IMG/VR virus record: IMGVR_UViG_3300009128_001768
Location: 59,374 to 123,373 of that record
Strand: one strand, 5' to 3'
DNA: 64,000 nt
Source of the DNA: a virus
This document shows, one piece after another, positions 45,550 through 54,132 of the stretch. The stretch's first letter is position 1; each line of letters starts with the position of its first letter. A program made the position numbers and the translations under genes. The notes under the pieces are model-generated. The model was not told the origin of the DNA. It saw nothing but the letters and a program-made list of their open reading frames with translations, and did no database searches.

Positions 45550-46556
45550 ATCTTCACCATAATTCGACCAGCAGTACCCGTTTGCAAAAGATCAAACGCT
45601 TCATTGACTTGCTCTAGCGTAAATGTATGAGTAACAATTTTATCAACGTCTAGGAGACCTGCATCGTGCATCTTAACATACCGAGGTATATCTTCAGCTG
45701 GATTAGTTTTTCCACCCTGGCTAGCTTTAATAGATTTTCCAGAGCCACCAAAAAGAGTAACGCCATTAGGGATAGTTAGTTCTTCTTCTGGGGAGGGCTG
45801 TCCCACAAGAACAATTCTACCGTTTTTAGAAAGATGATGAACCATAGAGCCAATCACCCTTGAATTTCCTGTTGTGTCTATAATGACATCGACAGAAATA
45901 GCAGTCATATCATCTTTAAGCGGATTAATAAAGGTTGATGCACCGACCTCGAGGGTTTTTATACGCTTATCTTCGGAAACGTCAACAGCGATAATTGGAT
46001 AAGCGCTCTTTAGCTTTGCACCTTGTATTAGGTTCAGCCCCACACCTCCGCATCCAACAACCAGTACACTTTCGCCCATTTTAAGATCTATTTCGTTGTC
46101 TATAATTCCAAGCGCTGTTGTCAATCCACACCCAAGCAAAGCGCAAAAATTATCGGGAGTGTCTGGAGGAACAACAGTCAATCTGTTTTCAGAAACAATC
46201 GAGTATTCGCTTAACGTTGTTACCTTTCCGCTGCTTATTTTTTTTCCATTAAGGATGTATTCAGGGAATGGCGCTTCGATACCTGTACTGGGCCTCCAGT
46301 GCATCACCACCTTATCACCCGGGGAAACTGTTGTCACACCGCTACCGATGCTCTCAACAATACCACAGCCCTCGTGTCCCATTAAGTGCGGTAGAAATTT
46401 TGCGTTACCCTTGTGTCCCCTTATTTCGTGCAACTGCGCGCCACATAACCCGCTTACTAATATCCTAACCAGCACTTGACCAACCTTCAAGGGGGTTAGT
46501 TCAACCTCTCTGATGGTCAGTGGAGAATTAAGCTTTTCTAAAATTGCTGCTCTCAT
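45546..46556 (-). CDS. Zinc-type alcohol dehydrogenase-like oxidoreductase (MDR)
   Basis: The 336-residue protein has the MDR layout: a GroES-like domain with SGLCGAQLHEIRGH and HLMGHEGCGIVESIG (Cys, His and Glu of the catalytic zinc) and a Rossmann domain with VLVVGCGGVGLNLIQ. The four-cysteine structural-zinc lobe is replaced by HWRPSTGIEAPFPEY, as in several sugar dehydrogenases of surface-glycan clusters. The N-terminus could be ATG 46562 or ATG 46556; the latter has AAGGAA six bases upstream and begins MRAAILEK. It probably oxidises or reduces a sugar alcohol, deoxysugar or nucleotide-sugar intermediate. Confidence 0.83.
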   Translation of the reverse strand: MRAAILEKLNSPLTIREVELTPLKVGQVLVRILVSGLCGAQLHEIRGHKGNAKFLPHLMGHEGCGIVESIGSGVTTVSPGDKVVMHWRPSTGIEAPFPEYILNGKKISSGKVTTLSEYSIVSENRLTVVPPDTPDNFCALLGCGLTTALGIIDNEIDLKMGESVLVVGCGGVGLNLIQGAKLKSAYPIIAVDVSEDKRIKTLEVGASTFINPLKDDMTAISVDVIIDTTGNSRVIGSMVHHLSKNGRIVLVGQPSPEEELTIPNGVTLFGGSGKSIKASQGGKTNPAEDIPRYVKMHDAGLLDVDKIVTHTFTLEQVNEAFDLLQTGTAGRIMVKM

Positions 46557-46566
46557 AATCATTTCC

Positions 46567-47220
46567 TTACTTTCCTGACAAAAATCGACGAATTATCGTT
46601 TCTGTCGGAAGAATTGTAGTTCTTTCTTTTAAGACAATATTAACAATCGTTTCTGCGACTTCGTCCGGGTCCATGAGGTCGTCATAATTGCTTCTGTTTT
46701 TGCACATGCCAGTTTTCATTGCTCCTGGATAAAAATCAAGAATCTTTATATCGGTTCCAATCGACTCGATTTGCAAAGACTCAGAAAACCCTCTTAGACC
46801 GTATTTGCTTGCGCAATACACCGTTTCGTTGGCAGACGGACCTCGCCCGGCAAGAGAATTAATATTGACTATTGTGCCTTTATTACGCTTTTTAAAAATC
46901 CTATATACACGTTGTATCATCAATATTTGAGACACTAAATTTGTGTTCAAAACATCCTTGATATCTGCTTCACTATATTCTAGAAAAGCGCGAGGGCTGT
47001 GGATAGCAGCATTGTTCACAAAAACCTCAATTTGGTTGGCCTCCACGAATGCTTCCAAATTATCACAAAAATTATCAGCGTTTATATCACCCGCTAACTG
47101 GTTTTTTCCGCTTAGAGGCTGTCGAGTATGCCTAAAAACTTCACAATCATTTAAATCAAAATGATTCATGAGGTGTTTTCCAAGACCCCTGCTACAACCG
47201 GTAATCAAAACTCTGCGCAT
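46567..47220 (-). CDS. Short-chain dehydrogenase/reductase
   Basis: A classical SDR of 217 residues: VLITGCSRGLGKHL (cofactor loop), VNNAAIHSPRA (NNAG-type motif), IVNINSLAGRGPS (catalytic Ser) and VYCASKYGLRG (catalytic Tyr and Lys). The C-terminal substrate loop is short. It sits in an unbroken run between the cupin and the MDR gene: its ATG follows the TGA of the cupin gene directly. It probably reduces a keto-sugar; substrate unknown. No coenzyme preference can be assigned safely. Confidence 0.85.
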   Translation of the reverse strand: MRRVLITGCSRGLGKHLMNHFDLNDCEVFRHTRQPLSGKNQLAGDINADNFCDNLEAFVEANQIEVFVNNAAIHSPRAFLEYSEADIKDVLNTNLVSQILMIQRVYRIFKKRNKGTIVNINSLAGRGPSANETVYCASKYGLRGFSESLQIESIGTDIKILDFYPGAMKTGMCKNRSNYDDLMDPDEVAETIVNIVLKERTTILPTETIIRRFLSGK

Positions 47221-47580
47221 TCAGTCACCCTTTTCAATCCTAAGACTATCACTATCAAAATGTTGCGTAGAAAATTCAAAAAGCTCTGTGTCTTCTAAAG
47301 CTATCACTCTGTGGCGAAGACCCCTATAGACATGAAAATTTTGGCCAGGGCCCAGAACAACTTCATCTGCTTCATTTATGTCATCACCCTCAGAGTACTT
47401 GACTAAAACTCGGCCCGACTGGACATAAAACACCTCGTCTTTTAACTCATGGTAATGCCAAGAACAACACTTCCCCCTAACGAAATACAGGAGCTTTCCG
47501 CAATACTCATCGCAATTAACAATCCACTTCTCAAATCCCCACCCTTTCGGTACAAATTTGATCTCTAATGAAGTTGACAA
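47221..47580 (-). CDS. Cupin-domain protein
   Basis: The 119-residue protein is a single cupin with VPKGWGFEKWIVN, KCCSWHYHELKDEVFYVQSGRV (metal ligands HYH...E) and GPGQNFHVYRGLRHRV (third His). It resembles the small mannose-6-phosphate isomerase/dTDP-sugar cupins of polysaccharide clusters. It may isomerise a sugar phosphate or a keto-deoxysugar. The start is a TTG at 47580, supported by GAGAGG seven bases upstream; no ATG precedes the domain. It follows the HldC-like gene by two bases. Confidence 0.8.
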   Translation of the reverse strand: MSTSLEIKFVPKGWGFEKWIVNCDEYCGKLLYFVRGKCCSWHYHELKDEVFYVQSGRVLVKYSEGDDINEADEVVLGPGQNFHVYRGLRHRVIALEDTELFEFSTQHFDSDSLRIEKGD

Positions 47581-47582
47581 CT

Positions 47583-47981
47583 CTAACCTCTCTCTAGAAT
47601 TTTTGTTGTAGAATAACCACCGATAAATTTGAATATCTTAACTTCACATACTTCACTCCCGGCGACTTCTTCTGGCGCGTAATCACCGCCCTTAACCATC
47701 ACATCGGGTGAAATATTTTTTACCATCTCTAATGGCGTATCACCGTCAAAAATACGGACTTCGTCTACGTATCTACATGCCTCAAGCATGAATTTTCGAT
47801 CGTCTTGAGAAAAAAAAGGTCGTCCATTACCTTTCAACTTCTTCACGCTAGTATCACTATTTAACCCAACAATAACGTACCCCAAAGAGTTACAATAGCG
47901 TAGGAGCTCTATATGTCCCCTGTGCAAAATATCGAAACACCCATTTGTAAAAACAACCTTTCTTGAAATATGTCTGTCCAA
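47583..47981 (-). CDS. hldC: Heptose-1-phosphate nucleotidyltransferase-like (HldC / HldE C-terminal domain)
   Basis: The protein is a cytidylyltransferase-fold enzyme of about 132 residues. KVVFTNGCFDILHRGHIELL holds the HxGH motif, GLNSDTSVKKLKG is the nucleotide loop, and GDTPLEMVKNISPDVMVKGGDYAPEEVAG is the domain found in the C-terminal half of HldE (pieces PDVMVKGGDY and EEVAGSE). It should activate heptose 1-phosphate with ATP (or, less likely, another NTP). No ATG precedes the conserved part. Of two TTG codons, 47981 has AGG seven bases upstream and is preferred to 47996. It lies about 3.5 kb from its partner kinase gene. Confidence 0.87.
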   Translation of the reverse strand: MDRHISRKVVFTNGCFDILHRGHIELLRYCNSLGYVIVGLNSDTSVKKLKGNGRPFFSQDDRKFMLEACRYVDEVRIFDGDTPLEMVKNISPDVMVKGGDYAPEEVAGSEVCEVKIFKFIGGYSTTKILERG

Positions 47982-47985
47982 TTTA

Positions 47986-48807
47986 TTACCTGGCAATTAC
48001 AGAGTATTTGATATTATCGAATAAAAAGAATCCACGAGGAATGCAGTAATCATAATCGACTTTTCGAATTATAGAGTGAACCTCTAAATCGCTGTTATAT
48101 TCTTTGATCGCACTAGAAACTGCATGACCCCCTGAATGAAGCGTGATAAAAACATCACTAGAATAAATCATATCGCAATATTCGAATATCGAATTCACCA
48201 CAATCTTTTCACTTTCAAAATCATTGTACAAAAATCTTTGATTATTTGGACTACTCCATGGTTCTTGTATTTTATTGCTTGCTGGAGGGTTGTTCAAAGA
48301 GTTGTGAAATGTCAATTGGTATATGCTTCTTCCAGGATACATAGAAACCAGTTTATCCACGGCTTCCGACACGGAATAGCCTCGATAATCACCAGATATT
48401 GATGTTAAGTCTAGCAAAATAGAATTTCTAGCCTTGCTTGTATCTTTTGGCTCGTAATATATTTTTGGGTATTTGTTTGTTGGCTTGAACCCAAACAACG
48501 TTTCCCAGTTAGAGATAACATTACCAGATAAATTTTCATACTTTAGCCCGGGGATGTCTCCAGCATTCCATTGTCCTGCTCTCTCTCCCTTCACAAAAGG
48601 ATTACAGTCCCACACAAGCTCTTTTATCTCAGGATTTCTGAAGTATGCTTTGTCCCAAACATAAACATCGTGTCCCGCTTCAGAAAATAGTTCTGGAAGC
48701 GTCGAAAATTGCAGGCTGTCACCCAGTCCACCAAAATACGCGGCTATGCGTATGTCTTCCAAAGCGTTCGCTATCTTATAATTCCGTCCCATACATTGTG
48801 TAACCAT
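47986..48807 (-). CDS. Putative glycosyltransferase, GT9/heptosyltransferase-like
   Basis: The 273-residue protein is only weakly recognisable. RIAAYFGGLGDSLQFSTLPELFSEAGHDVYVWD has the GLGD...F.TLP pattern of the acceptor domain of heptosyltransferase-like (GT9) enzymes. SSDVFITLHSGGHAVSSAI resembles the donor-side Gly-rich strand. The protein is shorter than true heptosyltransferases (about 320-350). It is upstream of the HldC-like gene, which fits use of a heptose nucleotide. Start ATG 48807 is chosen for GGAAAA just upstream; ATG 48792 is possible. Confidence 0.6.
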   Translation of the reverse strand: MVTQCMGRNYKIANALEDIRIAAYFGGLGDSLQFSTLPELFSEAGHDVYVWDKAYFRNPEIKELVWDCNPFVKGERAGQWNAGDIPGLKYENLSGNVISNWETLFGFKPTNKYPKIYYEPKDTSKARNSILLDLTSISGDYRGYSVSEAVDKLVSMYPGRSIYQLTFHNSLNNPPASNKIQEPWSSPNNQRFLYNDFESEKIVVNSIFEYCDMIYSSDVFITLHSGGHAVSSAIKEYNSDLEVHSIIRKVDYDYCIPRGFFLFDNIKYSVIAR

Positions 48808-49559
48808 TTTTCCGGATCGTACCTATCAAAAAGTTCATAATCTTGTCTATATCCAAACTCTAACAAAATATCCAATGACTCTTTTGTCAAGCGGGGCCAT
48901 CCGAAATTCCGTTTCTCGCGAGGTTGTCCAAAGCGATCATCGCTGAGCTTTTTTAATGGACGGGCATTTGCATGAACAAACTTAAAATTATCATCACGTA
49001 TAACGCTGCTTATGTAATGTGAAGCTGAATCCATATCATCTAAGTGCCCTATATAGTCGATGCGCGCCGAGACGTTGGCTAAAATTTTGTGCTGCGGTAC
49101 TATATGACCATCCTCTCGAAATTTATGCAAATTTATTTTTTTGTGGCCCACGGTCGAAAGTAAACCATCTTCATATAAGAAATGATTTGTAATATACTCG
49201 TTAATATCCGAGTATAAAAATGGTCTATCTGCGTTGGAATAGAATGCAGAAACAAACCTCTCGATTGGTTCTCTTGCAATAGTAAACACAGTCCAATCAT
49301 CACCTAAAGACTGGACTCTGTTCCATTGCCCGGCCCACGTAAAATACTCATCATGAATCGATGTTCCGTAATTGTAATCAACACCGTCTATATTGGGCTT
49401 ATATTTTTGGTGATGGCCTAACCCCCCAGCAATTTCAAGAAGATAATTCGCAAGGGAGGTCTTGACAGTCGTGCAACCGGCTTTTTTTATCTCTATATAA
49501 GCAATTTTAAGCTCATCTAGATAATAGACTATAGTGGGGCCCCAAGTCACAGCTTCCAC
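48771..49559 (-). CDS. Sulfotransferase-family protein
   Basis: The 262-residue protein has a P-loop-like 5'-PSB in YIEIKKAGCTTVKTSL and a 3'-PB in FTIAREPIERFVSAFYS. These are the two PAPS-binding motifs of carbohydrate sulfotransferases (Sulfotransfer_2 type). The rest has many aromatic residues and histidines. It should transfer sulfate to a glycan hydroxyl; no PAPS-synthesis gene is in the window, so the donor would come from the host. The start appears to be GTG 49559, overlapping the stop of the methyltransferase gene; no good Shine-Dalgarno decides it. It overlaps the next gene by 37 bases. Confidence 0.8.
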   Translation of the reverse strand: MEAVTWGPTIVYYLDELKIAYIEIKKAGCTTVKTSLANYLLEIAGGLGHHQKYKPNIDGVDYNYGTSIHDEYFTWAGQWNRVQSLGDDWTVFTIAREPIERFVSAFYSNADRPFLYSDINEYITNHFLYEDGLLSTVGHKKINLHKFREDGHIVPQHKILANVSARIDYIGHLDDMDSASHYISSVIRDDNFKFVHANARPLKKLSDDRFGQPREKRNFGWPRLTKESLDILLEFGYRQDYELFDRYDPEKWLHNVWDGIIR

Positions 49560-50191
49560 CCAATCTGGTATCCTTCAAAAAGCAGCTCCGCGCCTATATT
49601 ACACATGAAGTCTTTTACATAAGAGCCTTTTCCTATTTTACCCTCTGGCGAAGACTCATCATCAACGACGTTATGATCATCAACCACAATTAAAGCACCT
49701 GGATTTAAATTTTTCATAACAGCGCAAAGCTCCTTCACATGATGAAGCATCGAAGGGTGGGGGTCTTCAGCGGAAAAATCAAAAGAATCGAGATAAAGAA
49801 AATCAATCTTAAAGTCAACGGGTAAAGACCATAACATCTCAACAGAATCTTGACAGAATACCTTCGTTTTCTCAGATGTCAGAGCATTAGAGTACCGACA
49901 ATTTTTTTCATCGATATCAACAGACAATACTTCCCCATCATAATGGTTTACAAATTTATCAAAAATGTAAGTACCGCACCCATCATCACCAAAACACAAG
50001 TGTCCATGGTCAGGACGAGTTGTACCCGTTTCTACTATACGAAAATAATTTTGACCATTACTCTTTTTTTCATCTAGTAACTCAAATATCTTCAATAAAC
50101 AACTCGCTCTATCACGCGGCACAGTTGCAGGGTGATTCGGACTAAGCAGCCTGTTATAAAACTCTTTCTTGAAATACTCAGCAAAGCTCAT
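49547..50191 (-). CDS. Class I methyltransferase-like protein, paralogue of 56554-57951 N-terminal half
   Basis: The 214-residue protein has FRIVETGTTRPDHGHLCFG (SAM-binding loop with E-T-G-T), GEVLSVDIDEKNCRY (acidic ribose-binding residue) and KIDFLYLDSFDF (motif IV), then ALIVVDDHNVV. The layout fits Methyltransf_24-like small-molecule methyltransferases. About three quarters of its residues, by eye, match the first 214 residues of the gene at 56554-57951, so they are recent paralogues. AGGAG lies six bases upstream of the ATG. The substrate is unknown, probably a sugar. Confidence 0.8.
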   Translation of the reverse strand: MSFAEYFKKEFYNRLLSPNHPATVPRDRASCLLKIFELLDEKKSNGQNYFRIVETGTTRPDHGHLCFGDDGCGTYIFDKFVNHYDGEVLSVDIDEKNCRYSNALTSEKTKVFCQDSVEMLWSLPVDFKIDFLYLDSFDFSAEDPHPSMLHHVKELCAVMKNLNPGALIVVDDHNVVDDESSPEGKIGKGSYVKDFMCNIGAELLFEGYQIGWKL

Positions 50192-50221
50192 TTTATTCTC
50201 CTATTCTCAACAATCCAATGA

Positions 50222-50959
50222 TTATTTAGCATGTCGTTTGTCTTCAAATTCAAACCCAAAAAAATCAATGTCTTCTTTAAATCTTTTTGCAATAAAATCT
50301 ATTGACTCTTGATCATAATAATAGCTGTAATGTCGTCGTGCATTACCTCTTTCGTCTAATTTCCTATTTGGAGCCCTAATTGGTCCGCCTATATCTGGAA
50401 ATAAATCTTTTAAGGGAGCATCTTGTATACCCAGTATTCCACACACTTTTTGATAATCTTCGTCCAGATTATCAAACCCTATATAAAAATTTAGGTCATC
50501 TTTCCCAAACCAATTAAGGAATGGTGCCCAGTGGCGGTGGTCGAACAATGGGTCGTTTAAATCATGAACATTCCAATCTTTGCTCCCCAAAAGAAATTCT
50601 TTAAATGAGGGCCCTGCTTTCACACCGCTTTTGCAAATCTCGAGCCACTGGTTCCAAGGCCTTGCTTCATGTCTATATTTCGCAACCATTCTATCCCATG
50701 GGTTTCTTATGACTGTAAACTTAAACAAGCTATCGAATTTAGCGTATATATCTGGTACCAAATGCTTACCAATTGGGCCAGGTCGGGAGGCTCGAACCAA
50801 ATACCAGCGTTTAATTTCAGAATATGTAAGGTGCTGTGTAGCGCCTTTGTTATCCCAGGGGACCAGCTCGGTCGATGGAGCACGTAAGGAGTATTCTATA
50901 CTTGTCCCTGCACAATTACCAATGTGAATAAAGACAAATCCTCTGGTTAGATCAATCAT
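50222..50959 (-). CDS. Sulfotransferase-family protein
   Basis: The 245-residue protein has FVFIHIGNCAGTSIEYSL, the 5'-phosphosulfate-binding loop, and FTVIRNPWDRMVAKYRHE, the 3'-phosphate motif RNPWDR. It is a typical Sulfotransfer_2 family member with predicted transfer of sulfate from PAPS to a carbohydrate. It is more canonical than the one at 48771-49559 and not a close copy of it. No transmembrane anchor is present, unlike eukaryotic Golgi relatives. Its neighbours are a GT2 enzyme upstream and the methyltransferase downstream. Confidence 0.87.
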   Translation of the reverse strand: MIDLTRGFVFIHIGNCAGTSIEYSLRAPSTELVPWDNKGATQHLTYSEIKRWYLVRASRPGPIGKHLVPDIYAKFDSLFKFTVIRNPWDRMVAKYRHEARPWNQWLEICKSGVKAGPSFKEFLLGSKDWNVHDLNDPLFDHRHWAPFLNWFGKDDLNFYIGFDNLDEDYQKVCGILGIQDAPLKDLFPDIGGPIRAPNRKLDERGNARRHYSYYYDQESIDFIAKRFKEDIDFFGFEFEDKRHAK

Positions 50960-50983
50960 GGTCTATAAATCCTTGCTCCATTT

Positions 50984-51835
50984 TTAATGAGTAATTCTAC
51001 GATTTTCCACAATACGACGTTCAGTCAGGACATCTTTGTTTCTACTATAAAAAATTCTACAATTTTTGTGATGAGATCGTAGCGCCCATGGCGGTACAGA
51101 TCCGCTGACTGTCGACCCACTCCAGGCTGGTTTTGACTCAACACCAATTCGATAACCGCCGCAAATTTTCCCAAGTTGTTTGTACGCTCTAAACATTAAG
51201 TCATGATCGTCCATATCACAAGGAGCGAACTCATCATCGAGATAATTCATACTTCTTAAATCTTTATGATTGATCATCAAGGGTCCTCGGTTAACTGTCC
51301 CTCTCACAGCAAATTCATCTCTTTTATAATTTGTCATCTGTATAGGATACCCATAAGCATGATCTGTCGCTAGAAAAATATCACACCAACAATTGTCTAA
51401 AATCGTATCTGTTCCAAAATGTTTGCTATTAGGATTCAAAATCCAATTGTGCGCTGTTCTGGCAGTTACTGCGAAGACATCATCAAATACGTCAAATGGT
51501 TCTTGCATCCGCCGGTTCCATCCGGGCTCTGTCACAATTTGATCATCCTGAACGACTATGACATACTCACCTTTCGACGCTTTAAATCCAACGTTATTTG
51601 TTCGAAGCTCATATATGTCTGGTGTGATAATTGCACGAATGTCTAAGTGCTTACTCGAATCAATATATTTTTCAACAATTAATTCTGAACCGTCGGTACA
51701 TCCATCCAGCATACATAATAATTCATAATCGCCCACCGAATTATTGATGAGACCATCTAGCACTCTTTCCAGTAATATTTCGCCATCAGCCATACGTCTC
51801 GCGCCATTATGGATGGTCAATATAATACTGTGCAC
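50984..51835 (-). CDS. Glycosyltransferase, GT2 type
   Basis: A GT-A enzyme of 283 residues: HSIILTIHNGARRM, ELLCMLDGCTDGSELIVEKY (the D-G-C-T-D-G of family 2) and YVIVVQDDQIVTEPGWNRRM (metal-binding DDQ). DDEFAPCDMDDHDLMFRAY is a plausible acceptor loop with Asp catalytic base. The start is GTG 51835, with GAGG seven bases upstream. The upstream gene is the nucleotide-sugar dehydrogenase. The sugar transferred is unknown. Confidence 0.86.
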   Translation of the reverse strand: MHSIILTIHNGARRMADGEILLERVLDGLINNSVGDYELLCMLDGCTDGSELIVEKYIDSSKHLDIRAIITPDIYELRTNNVGFKASKGEYVIVVQDDQIVTEPGWNRRMQEPFDVFDDVFAVTARTAHNWILNPNSKHFGTDTILDNCWCDIFLATDHAYGYPIQMTNYKRDEFAVRGTVNRGPLMINHKDLRSMNYLDDEFAPCDMDDHDLMFRAYKQLGKICGGYRIGVESKPAWSGSTVSGSVPPWALRSHHKNCRIFYSRNKDVLTERRIVENRRITH

Positions 51836-51844
51836 GATTCATCC

Positions 51845-53074
51845 TCACTCATTACCAATACCCCAAACGTCGATAATTTTGGTATCAAAAAATGATAATC
51901 CATTATATCTCAAATCATAGTGCATTACAACTGCTACGTCAGAACAATCGACACATGCCTGTGGGCTTTTGCATGCTGTCACTTCATCATCTAAATTTTC
52001 GTATGTTTCCAAAAGTGGGTCGAATGTATAAACTTGCTTCCCAAGTTTTTTGAGGTCCTTTATCAATCGAACGGACGGTGACCCAATCGTAACTGGTGAA
52101 TTTGGTTTAAACGACAATCCCAAAATTCCTATGCGCTCAAATCTCGATGCTTTCTTCAAGATGTCTTGGTAAACCATTTCATTAACTTCATCGGCAAATA
52201 TTAAATTTTTCGCTTGATAACCACGGTCTTGGGCAAATCTTATAAAGGCCCATGTATCACGTGGGAAGCATGTTCCGCCATATGGCGCTCCCGATCGAAA
52301 GAAAAACGGAGAAATTCTACGATCATTTCCAATTGCTTCGGTAATATTATGAATATCAACATTTTCTAAATCATCGCATAACCGGCCAAGAAAATTTGCA
52401 AATGTAATTTTGCTAACAATAAAAGCGTTTAATCCCACTTTCGCAATCTCTGCTTCTTCAAGTGTCAACTTGTAGTTTGGAGGATCATTTTCATGTAAGC
52501 CTTCAAAAATCTCTTTTGTTACGTTATAATCATAATCACAATTCGCACCTATCAAGAAAAATTCTGGATTTCTAAAATCTTGAATAACAGCGCCTAACCG
52601 CACAAAATCTGGAACGTATGAGAAACCGAAACCTTCTTTATACTTTCTTTTAGAAATTTTCTCTACTAGAGGAATTAGCTTTGTCTTGATTGTACTGGGT
52701 AATATTGTAGAAGACAGTACGATTGTATGATACGGCTTATCGCTCATTCGAAGATTTAAAGCAATATCGGAAAGTGCGGACTCCACAAAGTCAGATGCAT
52801 ATCCATCATCGCCCAATTGTGTGTTCACTAAAATTATTGTCGCATTTGTCTCATTGATTGCTCGAAAATATGAATCAGTAAAGCCTATTATATTTGGACT
52901 CACCTCAAGCAAAAGCTCTTCTAATCCAGGCTCAAAAAAAGGAAGCGTCTTACGATTTAATTTGTCTAATACATGTTCATTTTTATCAACACACAGCACT
53001 CTGTTTTTTGACTTGGCAAGACAGCATGCCAAGGGTAGCCCTAGCTTCCCAAGACCTATAAAAGAAATATCCAC
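51845..53074 (-). CDS. UDP-glucose/GDP-mannose-type 6-dehydrogenase
   Basis: The 409-residue protein has ISFIGLGKLGLPLACCLA (NAD-binding), PFFEPGLEELLLEV, TIVLSSTILPSTIKTKL, AEIAKVGLNAFIVSKITFAN (catalytic Lys in the helix) and GGTCFPRDTWAFIRF with the nucleophilic Cys. IGILGLSFKPNSPVTIGSPSVRLI (GLSFKPN and SPS) is the C-terminal NAD(UDP)-binding domain. It oxidises the C6 of a nucleotide-sugar to the uronic acid, so charged residues are likely in the glycan. The GTG start overlaps the preceding TAG (TAGTG), with CGGAG six bases upstream. Confidence 0.9.
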   Translation of the reverse strand: MDISFIGLGKLGLPLACCLAKSKNRVLCVDKNEHVLDKLNRKTLPFFEPGLEELLLEVSPNIIGFTDSYFRAINETNATIILVNTQLGDDGYASDFVESALSDIALNLRMSDKPYHTIVLSSTILPSTIKTKLIPLVEKISKRKYKEGFGFSYVPDFVRLGAVIQDFRNPEFFLIGANCDYDYNVTKEIFEGLHENDPPNYKLTLEEAEIAKVGLNAFIVSKITFANFLGRLCDDLENVDIHNITEAIGNDRRISPFFFRSGAPYGGTCFPRDTWAFIRFAQDRGYQAKNLIFADEVNEMVYQDILKKASRFERIGILGLSFKPNSPVTIGSPSVRLIKDLKKLGKQVYTFDPLLETYENLDDEVTACKSPQACVDCSDVAVVMHYDLRYNGLSFFDTKIIDVWGIGNE

Positions 53075-54132
53075 TATGTGCTCCGCTCTATTATATTCAA
53101 AATGTTATCCACATGAACCAATGATCCAATAGTGATTCTAACACAATTTTCTAAATTTGTTATATAGCTGCGATCACGAACTACAATCTTGTTTTGTGTC
53201 ATGGTGTCAATAAAAGAAGAAACATCTGGTACTCGAAGTAAAACAAAATTCGCTTCACTTTCTAAGGCATAAAAACCTGGAAACCTGTTTACTCCTTCGA
53301 TGAACGCTCTTTTTGATTCCTTTATTTCACTAACACGAGCATGGAGATATGATAAGTCCTCCAAACAAGCTATACCAGCCACTTGAGAAAGTGCATTAAC
53401 GCTCTTCCCATTTTTAATTTTTCTTAACAAGAACAAAGAAGAAGGATGTCCAAGCACATACCCTAACCTAAGGGCTGCTAAGCCGAATGCCTTAGAAAAC
53501 GTTCTTATTACTAAAAGATTTTCATGCTCTAAAACCAAGTCTGAACATGAAATACCTGAATATTCGTAATACGCTTCGTCTACTACAAACAAAGTCTCTC
53601 TATATTTTTCCACTAATGAAGTAATCACGGAAAGTGAAATCGTCTTTCCAGTGGGATTGTTGGGAGTTACAAGATACACCACGTCGTAATTTGCACAGTG
53701 ACTAAAGTCATAAACATGATTGCCTAAAGGGTCTTCGATTTGTACCTGCGTATAATGCTCTGTATTGAGAACAATAAAGGTATCCACCTGAGTGTATGAG
53801 GGTTGATAGGATAGGACCCGTGTTTCTTCATCTACGAAAACCGCAAAAATATCCCTTAGTGCAGCGTCAGACCCATTATAGGCCTCAATATGACTTGTGG
53901 GTAAATTCACATAAAGAGAAAGTTCTTCCTTTAAACGCTTATTTGAAATATCCGGATATTTTTCCATCTTGCCACTTTTCATGAACTCTTCAATAGCATT
54001 ACGAACATGAGGAGTTGGAGGAAATGCAGATTCATTCCAATCAAAGCATTCCCACCCAACGGGTAATTCAAATCGTTTTCCGACGTTGTAGGGCTCTAAA
54101 GACATCACCCGCTTTTTAGCTTTCACACTCAT
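53074..54132 (-). CDS. PLP-dependent aminotransferase, HisC/CobD-like
   Basis: The 352-residue fold-type I enzyme has NESAFPPTPHVRNAIEEF, IEAYNGSDAALRDIF, VYLVTPNNPTGKTIS (cofactor ring), FVVDEAYYEYSG (cofactor Asp and Tyr) and IRTFSKAFGLAALRLGY (Schiff-base Lys). The layout is that of histidinol-phosphate aminotransferase and threonine-phosphate decarboxylase. No histidine or cobalamin gene is near. Relatives in Campylobacter capsule loci make serinol- or ethanolamine-phosphate, which would suit the neighbouring phosphatase and CapK-like gene. Its role here is inference. It overlaps the CapK-like gene by 17 bases. Confidence 0.85.
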   Translation of the reverse strand: MSVKAKKRVMSLEPYNVGKRFELPVGWECFDWNESAFPPTPHVRNAIEEFMKSGKMEKYPDISNKRLKEELSLYVNLPTSHIEAYNGSDAALRDIFAVFVDEETRVLSYQPSYTQVDTFIVLNTEHYTQVQIEDPLGNHVYDFSHCANYDVVYLVTPNNPTGKTISLSVITSLVEKYRETLFVVDEAYYEYSGISCSDLVLEHENLLVIRTFSKAFGLAALRLGYVLGHPSSLFLLRKIKNGKSVNALSQVAGIACLEDLSYLHARVSEIKESKRAFIEGVNRFPGFYALESEANFVLLRVPDVSSFIDTMTQNKIVVRDRSYITNLENCVRITIGSLVHVDNILNIIERST

